Source: CAIWTU01 sp963815135 (GTDB lineage Bacteria; Desulfobacterota; Desulfuromonadia; Geobacterales; Geobacteraceae). From it: a DNA stretch of 64,000 bases. Under the pieces are notes generated by a model, which did no database searches, was not told where the DNA came from, and was given only the letters and a program-made list of their open reading frames with translations. Where the stretch lies: contig CAWFFO010000001.1 of assembly GCA_963815135.1 (NCBI GenBank), positions 62,001 to 126,000 of the forward strand, in the 5' to 3' direction. Numbering within the stretch: the stretch's first letter is position 1; the number at the start of each line of letters is the position of its first letter. Positions 18,730 through 27,143 of the stretch are shown here, one piece after another. The translations under genes were made by a program, and so were the position numbers.

Positions 18730-19669
18730 GTGGCTGATAAGGAAAGGAAATCAGTGGAAAACTGGGACGGAATAATTGTTAAAATGGACCGGCTGCTGGA
18801 CCGGCTTGAAATAGTCGCGGAATCTTTTTTACCGCCTCCGGATGAAGATAATTGCGTATTCGGCGACCATATAGCCTTTCGCTGGGTCAAATGGAAGGAT
18901 ACCGGGAAAATAGTGCCCGTGGAGCACCCCCATCTGTTCGACCTGGATAACCTCGTGGGAGTCGATTTTGCCAGGGATGAGCTGGTCAGGAATACCGCCC
19001 AGTTTGTCGAAGGTTATCCGGCAAACAATGTGCTTCTGTGGGGAGAAAGAGGGACTGGAAAATCGTCCTGCGTGAAAGGTCTGCTGAAAATTTTCGCGTC
19101 GAGCGGACTGAGAATAATCGAGGTGCAGAAGAACGACCTCCTCGGTCTTTCGCAGATAGTGCGGCTGCTGCGGGACATCCCGTACCGTTTTATCATATTT
19201 TGTGACGATCTTTCCTTTGACGAGGGCGAGATTTCCTATCGCGAAATGAAGGCGGTACTCGAAGGAGGGGTTGGAGCAAAAACCGGAAAATGTCCTGCTG
19301 TATGCCACCTCCAACCGCCGGCATCTCATGCCCGAGCCGATGGACGACAACCTCGGCCGGGAGATCCATCCGGAAGAGGCCGTTTCGGAAAAGCTTTCCC
19401 TTGCCGATCGCTTCGGGCTCAACCTGAGTTTTTATCCATTCAACCAGGATACCTATCTTTCGGTCGTGGAGCATTACGCGGGAAAAATGCGGCTGCCCAT
19501 GGAAAAAGATGCCCTCCACACCGAGGCGCTCCGCTGGGCGCTGCACAAGGGACAGCGTTCCGGCCGCACGGCAAGGCAGTTTATCGACGATCTCGCGGGA
19601 AGGCTAAAGGTCCGGCAGCTGTCGGACGACACGGATAAGAGACATGGAAACAAACCGGGAAAAAACTGA
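18730..19669 (+). CDS. DUF815 AAA+ ATPase (one frameshift)
   Basis: It starts at GTG 18730, abutting the tandem repeat, or alternatively at ATG 18784 (MDRLLDRLEIVAES). A DUF815 ATPase has FRWVKWKDTGKIVPVEHPH, then Walker A GERGTGKSS, Walker B RFIIFCDDLSFDE, and the sensor-1 strand VLLYATSNRRHLMP. The frame breaks at about 19266-19270, where GGGG replaces the GGG needed to read EGGLEQKPENVLLYATSN. The second frame carries the remaining C-terminal part, including LADRFGLNLSFYPF and the ARQFIDDLAGRL lid, to 19669. One inserted G therefore explains the break. The restored length is about 310 aa. Cellular role is unknown for the family. Its 3' end overlaps the hgcA start by 26 nt. Confidence 0.85.
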
Positions 19670-20775
19670 AATTACAGCTTTGCCGGACGCCAGGCTGGAC
19701 AAGCCTCCCTGTTGAGGCCCCAGGGTCCCCGCGGTCGGCGGGGCAATCGACGAAAGTGTTCCGGGGTTCCTTGGCTGGCTGTCGACTCCTTCGGGCAGGG
19801 TGCCGAAGGTTTCTTCCGTTCTTTGTTTCCGGGACCGGGTGGGGGCGTGGAAAAGCCGCTGGGGAATCGGCAGGATGTCATACGTTGTCCCGGCCGGCCT
19901 GTATGCGCTGGGCAACCCCTGTCCCGATGATCCGGTGGTGGTCACCGCCAATTACAAGATGAGCTACGACATCGTTCGCCGGGAGCTGAAGGGGCGCAAC
20001 ATCTGGCTCCTGGTGCTGGAAACCAACGGGATAAATGTCTGGTGCGCGGCCGGGAAGGGAACCTTCGGCACCGCGGAACTTGTCAATCGAGTGGCTACGA
20101 CCGGCCTCTCTTCAGTGGTAAACCACAAACTGCTGCTCCTGCCGATTCTCGGCGCCGCAGGCGTTTCGGCCCACGAAGTCAGGAGAACTCACCGGTTTCC
20201 GGGTGCGTTACGCGACCATCAGGGCATCTGACCTGCCGGAGTTCCTGGATAACGGCATGAAAACGAATCCGGACATGCGCGAATTGACCTTTTCCACGCG
20301 GGAAAGATTCGTTCTGACTCCTGTCGAGACTGTATCGGGTTTCAGCAAGTCACTTCCCGTTCTTGCGCTTCTGTTTTTCCTTGGAGCATTTTCAAAGCAG
20401 GTTTTTTCCCTATCCAATGGGATTTTTCCCGTCTTCGCCTGCAGCGGGGCGATTTTAGCCGGCACATTCGCAGCTCCTGTTCTTCTCCCCTGGCTTCCAT
20501 CCCGCTATTTTTCCGTGAAAGGAGCCGTGGCCGGGCTTTTCTGGATACTGCTTCTCCAAATCACCGCGAATGGCGGATGGAATGCACTGCGTTTTACGGC
20601 TGACTTCTTCCTCGTCGTGGCGATCTCCTCGTTCTTTGCCATGAATTTTACCGGCAGCACACCTTTTACATCGCCCTCCGGGGTCAGGAAAGAAATGCGA
20701 CTGTTCCTGCCGCTGCAGGCCGCGGCGCTGGTAACGGGTATCGCATTTTCAGTCGCGGATATGCTGGCCGGTTAG
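19644..20775 (+). CDS. hgcA: HgcA, corrinoid protein of mercury methylation (UGA at codon 24, one frameshift)
   Basis: HgcA transfers a methyl group from its corrinoid to Hg(II). The diagnostic cap-helix motif GINVWCAAGKGTFGT is present, with the cobalt-ligand cysteine at codon 134. Before it come GRVPKVSS, VGAWKSRWGIGRM and GLYALGNP, all normal for the N-terminal corrinoid domain. The C-terminal part from about 20320 has about five membrane helices. Two interruptions occur. Codon 24 (19713-19715) is TGA after Cys, in the same frame as everything following it. At 20181-20188 one extra base shifts the frame between SAHEVRR and LTGFRVRYATIRASDLPEF. No ATG, GTG or TTG start lies between the TGA and the conserved STPSGRVPKV segment, so translation must start upstream. 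The ATG overlaps the DUF815 gene by 26 nt. hgcB follows 19 nt downstream. Confidence 0.93.
19716..19743 (+). promoter_or_regulatory. Possible bacterial SECIS-like hairpin after the hgcA UGA
   Basis: A perfect 6-bp stem CCCCGC/GCGGGG (19727-19732 with 19738-19743) has loop GGTCG. The loop GU lies 18 nt past the TGA, inside the spacing seen for bacterial SECIS elements, whose SelB-contact loop also contains GGUC. GC-rich DNA makes such stems by chance, so this is a hypothesis. Confidence 0.35.
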
Positions 20776-20794
20776 AGGCCGTTCAAAGGAATAA

Positions 20795-21088
20795 ATGATG
20801 AAAGGCTTTGCCTACCTGAAAAATGTCACGACCCTGAAGCTCGACCGGCAAACCTGTGTCGGCTGCGGCGTGTGTGCTGAAGTATGCCCGCACCTGGTTT
20901 TCGCAATCTCCGAAGGTAAATCCAGGATTGTAGACCGGGACAGCTGCATCGAATGCGGCGCCTGCGCCCTCAACTGCCCTGTTGATGCGCTCAGCGTAAA
21001 TGCGGGAGTCGGCTGCGCCTCGGCAATGATCAGGGAGTTCCTGGACAAGTTCATTCCTTCTTCGAAAACCGGGGGCGGGTGTTGCTGA
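20795..21088 (+). CDS. hgcB: HgcB, ferredoxin partner of HgcA
   Basis: 97 aa behind AAAGGAATAA, starting at ATG 20795 or the next ATG. Two complete [4Fe-4S] ligand sets (C21-C24-C27-C31 and C51-C54-C57-C61) are followed by the lone conserved cysteine C74 in GVGCASAM and the C-terminal pair C96-C97 (GGGCC), which distinguish HgcB from ordinary dicluster ferredoxins. HgcB reduces the HgcA corrinoid and is thought to bind or hand over Hg(II). The frame is intact. Pairing with hgcA supports an Hg-methylating organism. Confidence 0.96.
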   Translation: MMKGFAYLKNVTTLKLDRQTCVGCGVCAEVCPHLVFAISEGKSRIVDRDSCIECGACALNCPVDALSVNAGVGCASAMIREFLDKFIPSSKTGGGCC

Positions 21089-21174
21089 AAATCTTTGAAA
21101 GTCGCATGCTTCACAGGTCCACTATTGACAGGGCATCTCAATATTACAGAATCTAATTTCAGGAGGGTATCGCC

Positions 21175-22465
21175 ATCTTTTACCGACTTTTCATAATATT
21201 CTCATTCATATTGCTTAGCACAATAAGTGCTTCAGCCGCTGTGCCGCCATCCTCGATCAACCTCAGCGTAGAGTCTTCCGCAGCCGATCTCGCCGCGATT
21301 ATCAATCAGTCTCTCCCGAAAGAACTCTACAAGGGGCAGGGAGGACTGGGAACATCCGTAACTGTTCGCCGGACTGGGCCGGTGGTAGTAACTGCGTCTG
21401 ATAATTTCGTCTATCTTACGCTACCTGTTCAACTGACATTCAGTAATGCCTTTTATGAGAGCTATCCGCTCCGGGCAGGACTGAGATTCAAGGCTAAAGT
21501 TAATGTCACGCCGGACTGGCGCCTCAGGACCGAACTTTACTATACCGGAATGTCGGATAATCTGGCCGACACATTCAAACTCGGACCGCTGTCAATGAAT
21601 CCTAAAAGCCTGGTAGAGAATATCACTCAGCCGGTTCAAAAACTCCTCGAGCCGATCATAGACAGCAAGATCAATGACTCTGTCCAGCTTCGAGCCAGGA
21701 TTGCTCCACTCTGGCAGAAGGCGTTTTCTCCGACACTTGTCAGCAAGGAATTCAGCGCATGGCTGAAGCTTACTCCGGAAAAAATTGTCATGACTCCGCT
21801 GTATGCGGCAAACAACAGGATCCGGATGTCCATTGGTGTCATTACCGGCGCCGAGATAATTGTCGGGCCAAAGCCGGCCGCAGCTCCAGTGAAGGCGTTG
21901 CCGCCGGTACAGCAATTCCCGGCCTTCGATAAAAGTTTTCATATCCGGCTTGCCACTGACATCTTCTTTGCCGATCTCGTGAGCTGCGCTGAACCCGGTA
22001 TTGCTGGACAAGACCTTCGGTGACGACAGGAAAATCACCATAAAAAATTTCAACCTGAAGGGGGAAGACGGCCGACTGGTTGTCGTCCTGACCACTACCG
22101 GAGATTTTGACGGTGAGTTAACGCTGTTGGCGAAGCCGGTGTATGACCCGAAGAATAATTCGCTGACTTTTGAAAATGTCGATTTTGACACAAAGAACGC
22201 AGGGTGGCTGATAAGTGCCGGCAGCTGGCTGTTCAGCAGTTCCATTCGAAATACGATCAAGAAGAAGCTCGACACCTCTGTCGCAGAGCAATTAGAGAAG
22301 GCTCGCACAAAAGTATCCGCGGTGTTGTCCGGCGTGCAGGTAGCCGAACATGTTAAACTGGCCGGTGCCGTCAGGTCTTTGTCTCTTGGCGAGGCAACTG
22401 TACTGAACGACCGGTTGTCGGTTCAAGTCATCGCCCAGGGCGAGGCGAATGTCAGACTGAAATAA
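21175..22465 (+). CDS. Exported DUF4403 family protein (one frameshift)
   Basis: AGGAGGG is followed 8 nt later by ATC TTT TAC CGA, giving a convincing signal peptide (FYRLFIIFSFILLSTISASA) only if ATC 21175 serves as start or is a misread ATG. The first standard start is TTG 21211. The mature part fits DUF4403: PSSINLSVESSAADLAAIIN, paired beta-rich SMP/BPI-like segments, QARIAPLWQKAF-like helices. At about 21980-21990 the frame breaks. Deleting one inserted T restores ADLVSALNPVLLDKTFGDD, and the second frame runs to 22465 (VIAQGEANVRLK). Length restored is about 430 aa. Likely periplasmic; function unknown. The position 86 nt after hgcB may be incidental. Confidence 0.85.
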
Positions 22466-22625
22466 AGAATGATCGTGACTGCAAAAGGAATTTTTTATCC
22501 AGGGAAACAAGCCGGGCCATTCATTATCAGTCTTGCAAACCCGTATGATTACCAAGGGAAAGATGAGGGGGCCTGAAAAGGGAAAATTCAGCCTTGAGTC
22601 ACACTTTATATTACGAGGTGAATTT

Positions 22626-23657
22626 ATGTTTCTGAAGAAACTGTTTAATTTCAGCAAGGATTACAACCATTACCTGGAAAAGGGTGACCGGTACCTGGCT
22701 GAAGAGCGGTACGCCGATGCGAGGATTGCCTATGGTGAGGCGCTCGAAAAAATGGAGGCGGGTGGCGAAGCAGCCATTTCCCTGGTTGACCCGGTGCGGC
22801 AAAAAATCGCGTTGGCAGGCAACATGCTGGGCCGTCTGAACCTGGTTGAAGCGGAACATGCCATTGCCGCCGGAGACATAAAAAAGGCTGAAGAACATCT
22901 GCGCATCATCCTGGAGCTTGCGGATGACGCAACCCTGAGGGAAAATTCGGAGAGGCTCCTGGCCTCGCTTGGTAGCGATGCCCCCGAGGAGTTGCACTTC
23001 GAGACAGTCCATGGTTGCGAAAGTTGTGAGGAGGGTCGTGACGAAACAGAAAACGACGAACAGCCTGTCATTGATGACAACATATCCAGCGAAGACAGAT
23101 TGGCCCTGTATTATCATACACTTCCCGGAGATCTCCCCGAGCGTTATGCCGGAATGGGGGAAGAATTCGGCCGGGGCTGCCTTCTTAACCTGAACGGGAA
23201 TGCGGATGGCGCCCTGAGGGTATTCGAGGAATTGTCCGTGGACGCGGAAAATGACATCCTGGATTATGAAAAAGCGATAATATATTGTCGCAATGGCGAT
23301 CCCGCGAAGTGCGAGCAACTCCTGGTCAAGGCCATCGGCTTGAACCCCGATAATCCACTCTGTCATATCGGACTGGTTCAGCTTTATGCCGATACCGACA
23401 GGGTACCCGAGGCGTTGCAGGTGCTGGAGCGGATGATTTCGAGTGACCTGGTTCCGGATCAGGCCAGGATGATGCAGGGGGATCTGTACATCATGCTTCA
23501 GGATGAGTCGAATGCCGTCGAAAGTTACTCCAGGCTTCTTACCTCTCCCCAATTTGCCAGGGAGGCGGCTGAAAGAATCGTACCGCTCCTGGTAAGACAG
23601 GGACGCACCAAAGAGGCCAAATTCCTGGCAAAAAAATTCGCCAAGGGCTGTTGTTGA
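22626..23657 (+). CDS. TPR-repeat protein
   Basis: 343 aa from ATG 22626 (MFLKKLFNFSKDYNHYLEKG), with GAGGTG upstream. No signal peptide, so probably cytoplasmic. Degenerate tetratricopeptide repeats occupy about 15-115 (YLAEERYADARIAYGEALEK) and 185-340 (CHIGLVQLYADTDRVPEALQVL). Between them is an acidic linker with a CESC pair (HGCESCEEGRDE), and the end is a CC pair (FAKGCC), so a bound metal or disulfide is possible. No enzymatic domain. Partner unknown. Confidence 0.85.
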   Translation: MFLKKLFNFSKDYNHYLEKGDRYLAEERYADARIAYGEALEKMEAGGEAAISLVDPVRQKIALAGNMLGRLNLVEAEHAIAAGDIKKAEEHLRIILELADDATLRENSERLLASLGSDAPEELHFETVHGCESCEEGRDETENDEQPVIDDNISSEDRLALYYHTLPGDLPERYAGMGEEFGRGCLLNLNGNADGALRVFEELSVDAENDILDYEKAIIYCRNGDPAKCEQLLVKAIGLNPDNPLCHIGLVQLYADTDRVPEALQVLERMISSDLVPDQARMMQGDLYIMLQDESNAVESYSRLLTSPQFAREAAERIVPLLVRQGRTKEAKFLAKKFAKGCC

Positions 23658-24083
23658 TTTATCAAAAGCAGAAACCCGAAGAAAGAAGATAATTGAGGCA
23701 CGTTCAGGGTCATCAAGGAAACCGCTTGATATAAATTGAAGTGCCAAAAAAGCGCAGCTCAGAAGGTACCTTCAATACAGATACGCGTTTGAGTTCGAAG
23801 GAAAATCGGTGTAAATCAAGTGCGGACGATTTCCTTATATCTGCCACCGGAACCCCCTTGCCGATGAAGTGGATTTTCCCGGACGACAGCTGCGCACTGA
23901 CTTGAATCCGGCAGGGTAAAGCAGGGTGAATATTGCCGGAGCGAAATACCCCCGGACGGGGAGACGACAGGGTGAATTTGCTTAAATGACTGATATAATG
24001 TTAAGGGTAAAAGGTGTTGAATAGACTACCATTTTCATAAATGCGACTTCCTTGAGATATTTCCAGTTCTGGAGAAATAATCC
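23658..24083. other. Intergenic; weak SOS-box-like site near the right end
   Basis: No gene seen. At 24013-24030 GGTGTTGAATAGACTACC matches 7 of the 9 fixed positions of the Geobacter LexA motif GGTTN2CN4GN3ACC, 54 nt before the SRAP gene. It is weaker than the site before dinB. Confidence 0.3.
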
Positions 24084-24764
24084 ATGTGCGGACGTTTTAC
24101 CCTGCATCTCCCACCGGAACTCCTTGCCGAAATATTCGGACTTCTCGAAATTCCGGTTTTTCCGGCCAGGTACAACATCGCGCCCACACAGATGATCGCG
24201 GTTGTAAAAGATGCGTCCGGCGGACGCAACCGTCTCGACTTTCTCCATTGGGGACTGATCCCGCACTGGGCGAAGGACCGTAAGATCGGCCAGAAAATGA
24301 TCAATGCCAGGGCCGAGACTGTTCATGAAAAACCCGCCTTCCGCCATGCCATCCGGCACCGCCGCTGCCTGGTGCCGGCTTCCGGTTTTTTCGAGTGGCG
24401 CCATGAGGATAAAGGGAAGATCCCTCTCTACGTCCGTCTGAAAGACGGCTCCCCCATGGTCTTCGCCGCAATATGGGAATCGTGGCAGGCCCCTGAAGGC
24501 GAAACCGTCGAATCCTGCGCCATCCTGACCACTTCATCCAATGAACTTATCGAACCGCTGCACGACAGGATGCCGGTCATCCTCCATTCCGGAGAATTCC
24601 GGCTCTGGCTGGACCCGGAGATCTCCGACCCCGCAAAGCTCCGGCACCTCTACCGGCCGTATCCTTCGGACCTGATGGAGATGTATCCGGTCTCCTCACT
24701 GGTGAATTCTCCCCGCAACGAGAGCCCTGATCTCATCACTCCTGTTACGCAAAAATCATCTTGA
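24084..24764 (+). CDS. SOS response-associated peptidase (SRAP/YedK family)
   Basis: 226 aa. The invariant catalytic Cys2 (MCGRFTL) is present, with the asparagine and glutamate of the active site in INARAETV, CLVPASGFFEW, and the conserved His in HDRMPVIL. SRAP proteins (HMCES/YedK) cross-link through Cys2 to abasic sites in single-stranded DNA and protect them during replication. The downstream dinB gene begins 34 nt later behind its own LexA box, so both belong to a DNA damage block. The start is fixed by the need for Cys at position 2. Confidence 0.96.
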   Translation: MCGRFTLHLPPELLAEIFGLLEIPVFPARYNIAPTQMIAVVKDASGGRNRLDFLHWGLIPHWAKDRKIGQKMINARAETVHEKPAFRHAIRHRRCLVPASGFFEWRHEDKGKIPLYVRLKDGSPMVFAAIWESWQAPEGETVESCAILTTSSNELIEPLHDRMPVILHSGEFRLWLDPEISDPAKLRHLYRPYPSDLMEMYPVSSLVNSPRNESPDLITPVTQKSS

Positions 24765-24772
24765 CACAAAAT

Positions 24773-24790
24773 GGTTACCATGTGGTAACT
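24773..24790 (+). promoter_or_regulatory. LexA operator (SOS box) of dinB
   Basis: GGTTACCATGTGGTAACT matches the Geobacter-type LexA motif GGTTN2CN4GN3ACC at 8 of 9 fixed positions, and contains the perfect inverted repeat GTTACC/GGTAAC. TTGACA at 24761-24766 gives a -35 whose spacer is covered by the operator, so LexA would block the dinB promoter 9 nt before its start. Confidence 0.8.
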
Positions 24791-24798
24791 TTGTCCGT

Positions 24799-26031
24799 AT
24801 GAGCGAGCGGATCATCATGCATATTGATATGAACGCCTTTTTTGCCTCGGTGGAGCAGCAATGCAATCCCGCCCTGCGCGGCAAACCCATCGCCGTGATC
24901 GGCTCGGCCAAGCGGACGGTGATCACCACGTCTTCCTATGAAGCGAGGGCGTACGGGGTGAAGACGGGCATGAATGTATGGGAAGCCAGGCAGAAATGCC
25001 CCCATATCATTTTCGTCATCGGCAATAACCGCAAATACACCTGGACTTCGTCGCAGATCGTCAAAATGATGCAGGAGTACACGCCGCTGCTCGAAGTGTT
25101 CAGCATCGACGAAGCGTTTCTCGACGTGTCCGGATCGGTCAGGCTTTTCGGCGGCGCGCAGCGGATCGCCTATCTTCTGAAGGCCCAGATCAGGCACCGC
25201 TTCGGCATCACCTGTTCCATAGGCATCGCACCGAACAAGCTGCTGGCCAAGCTGGCCTCGGAGATGGAAAAGCCGGACGGGCTGACCACCATCCGCCCGG
25301 AAGATGCGCCGTCGGTCCTGGAAAGAACGCCGGCCAAAGACCTTTGCGGGATCGGCCCGAAGACGGCAAGGCAGCTCGCCCTTTACGGGATAAAGACCTG
25401 CGGCGACCTGGGGCGTTTTCCGGTCGATATCCTGCGCAAACGCTTCGGCATCATCGGCGAACGGCTCAGCCTGATGGGCAGGGGCATCGACGACTCTCCG
25501 GTCACCCCGGTGGAGGAGGCGGACGAAGTCAAGTCGGTGGGGCACTCCATGACCCTGGAGCGGGACATATCCGACCGGGGGGAGATACTGAAATTCCTGC
25601 TGCAGCTCTCGGAGATGGTCGGCCGCAGGGCCAGGCGGTACAACGTCCGGGGAAAGACGGTGACCCTGTCCATAAGGTACGCGGATTTCGACACCTGGAC
25701 GGGCAGGCAGGAAACCCTGCCGGATCACATCAACGGCAGCGGGGATATCTACACCGCCGCGGCCGCCATCCTCGATACGCTGGTTCTCACGCAACCGGTC
25801 AGACTGCTGGGGGTGCGGCTGAGCAACCTTTGCTACACGTCCGGCCAGCTTCCGCTGTTCGAGGAGGAGCGGAAAAGGGTGCTGCTGGCCGAGGCGATGG
25901 ACAGGGTAAACGACAGGTACGGGGATTTCTCCGTGACCTTCGGCAGCCTGCTGGATGAGGAAAACAAGGGAAGCCACGTCATCTCGCCGGCATGGCGTCC
26001 GGACGGCATCAGGCGAGTGGATGTGCAATAG
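24799..26031 (+). CDS. dinB: DNA polymerase IV (Y family)
   Basis: 410 aa. The catalytic motifs are IIMHIDMNAFFASVEQ (first Asp), EARAYGVKTGM and VFSIDEAFLDVS (Asp-Glu pair), followed by the helix-hairpin-helix thumb LCGIGPKTARQL and the little-finger domain VGHSMTLERDI. It performs error-prone and translesion synthesis at stalled forks. The C-terminal tail after RYGDFSVTFGSLL lacks an obvious QxxLF clamp-binding motif. An SOS box overlaps the promoter directly upstream. Confidence 0.97.
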   Translation: MSERIIMHIDMNAFFASVEQQCNPALRGKPIAVIGSAKRTVITTSSYEARAYGVKTGMNVWEARQKCPHIIFVIGNNRKYTWTSSQIVKMMQEYTPLLEVFSIDEAFLDVSGSVRLFGGAQRIAYLLKAQIRHRFGITCSIGIAPNKLLAKLASEMEKPDGLTTIRPEDAPSVLERTPAKDLCGIGPKTARQLALYGIKTCGDLGRFPVDILRKRFGIIGERLSLMGRGIDDSPVTPVEEADEVKSVGHSMTLERDISDRGEILKFLLQLSEMVGRRARRYNVRGKTVTLSIRYADFDTWTGRQETLPDHINGSGDIYTAAAAILDTLVLTQPVRLLGVRLSNLCYTSGQLPLFEEERKRVLLAEAMDRVNDRYGDFSVTFGSLLDEENKGSHVISPAWRPDGIRRVDVQ

Positions 26032-26145
26032 CGGGCTGCGGAAGGAACGGAGAAATCAAAACCATTGCCGCTTATTCATGTTCATTGTTCTTTCCAGGTG
26101 GCGGGGTATCGGTAATAATCGCATTTTTATTCGTGGAGGTTGAAG

Positions 26146-26325
26146 ATGGCCAGGTGCAAGAGCTGCGGCAAGGAAACTTCGGTTCTGCAGAAAATTTCGC
26201 TGCCGGTGGGGAAAAAATATCTGGGAATGTGCAAGCCTTGCATATTGAAGGAGTTCGACAGCATGCGGGGCATGGCCCTGGATAAGATCAAGGAATTCTT
26301 GAACAGGTTGTTCTCCGAGCATTGA
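26146..26325 (+). CDS. Small CxxC zinc-ribbon-like protein
   Basis: 59 aa from ATG 26146 (MARCKSCGKETS), with GGAGG 6 nt upstream, which favours it over TTG 26140. Two CxxC pairs (CKSC near the N-terminus, CKPC at residues 29-32) could hold one zinc. The C-terminal half is helical and amphipathic (MALDKIKEFLNRLF). No family recognised. The strong ribosome site and cysteine spacing support a real gene. Confidence 0.65.
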   Translation: MARCKSCGKETSVLQKISLPVGKKYLGMCKPCILKEFDSMRGMALDKIKEFLNRLFSEH

Positions 26326-26432
26326 TACTGATCGGGCAGAAGGCCATTTTCCTGCTTTCCAAGTTGAAAAAGCCGGAAGAAACAATATGGATTTCGCTGT
26401 ATTTCATTAAGTAAAAAGCTTTCCACGGGAAG

Positions 26433-26631
26433 TGTGGATAACCCGCTGACTGCTGTGGATAAACCTTGAAATTACCAAGTATCATCAAGTACTTTTGCAA
26501 TCTGCACAACGGTTAGGCAGGTCTTGTAACTATTTGAAATATCGTGTCAATAGTTTATTTCACGTGGTGAAAAATAAAACGGCATGGTTAATCAGACAAT
26601 AGTTCACGAATAGCTGCTGTAAAGTGGATAA
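26433..26631. promoter_or_regulatory. Cluster of DnaA-box-like sites
   Basis: Two perfect TGTGGATAA boxes (26433-26441, 26454-26462; TTATCCACA on the complement) and one AGTGGATAA (26623-26631) lie in an AT-rich non-coding stretch (26326-26858). At about 26549-26564 there is an inverted repeat TTTCAC-GTG-GTGAAA. Together they resemble an origin or DnaA-regulated region. No dnaA, dnaN or parAB is adjacent, so replication origin function is uncertain. Confidence 0.45.
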
Positions 26632-26858
26632 CTATAGATAAATATACGGAAAAACAGGGGGGATTAATATTTGTTGTCAGGAATCCTCTGGTGCAGGAGG
26701 CGGACAAAGTAATGAGCACTGCACATGGGATATCCACGCATGTACAGTGCTCTCTGAAACCTGCGTAACCTCATCAAAAAAACTATTCGTCGCCACGTAT
26801 AACCATGCAAACCACCGGCCGAAGAAAGGTTGGTTCTTATTCTGTACGGGCAACTCCG

Positions 26859-27143
26859 TCAAAGTTCCGGCAGCAGATAGTTATTGCCTGCAAATTGTAT
26901 GTTGGCCGGATCCGAACTGCGTGGGGGAGATACGGCATGGACTCCGCCGCACTTCGGACATTTGCCGACAAAAGTTGTGAGAGTGAAGCCGGTTCCGCAT
27001 CCCCGGCAGGTGGTTTCCAGTCCCCCGTTGGGGATTTGCTTTTTCCTGAGTCCGCCGCCGTGGGCGTTGTAAACGAATTCCACCAGTTCCCTGCCTTCCG
27101 CAAAGGGTCCCGCACCGGTTCCGCAGCTTGCACAGTTTCCCAT
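26859..27143 (-). CDS. Small zinc-ribbon protein
   Basis: 94 aa with AAGGAG 8 nt before ATG 27143. Three CxxC pairs: CASC at 4-7, CRGC near 46 and CPKC near 62, the last two spaced as a zinc ribbon (TTCRGCGTGFTLTTFVGKCPKCGG). The C-terminus is low in charge. A longer open frame on the same strand (26837-27181) is out of frame with these cysteines and is a shadow. Function not known. It may bind nucleic acid or zinc. Confidence 0.72.
   Translation of the reverse strand: MGNCASCGTGAGPFAEGRELVEFVYNAHGGGLRKKQIPNGGLETTCRGCGTGFTLTTFVGKCPKCGGVHAVSPPRSSDPANIQFAGNNYLLPEL

Noticed and set aside
25344..25958. 204-codon frame inside dinB
   Set aside because: A GC-rich alternative frame with low-complexity Gly/Arg content; dinB is intact and has all motifs.
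26549..26564. TTTCACGTGGTGAAA considered as a parS site
   Set aside because: parS consensus is TGTTTCACGTGAAACA; the spacing here is different, and no parAB is next to it.
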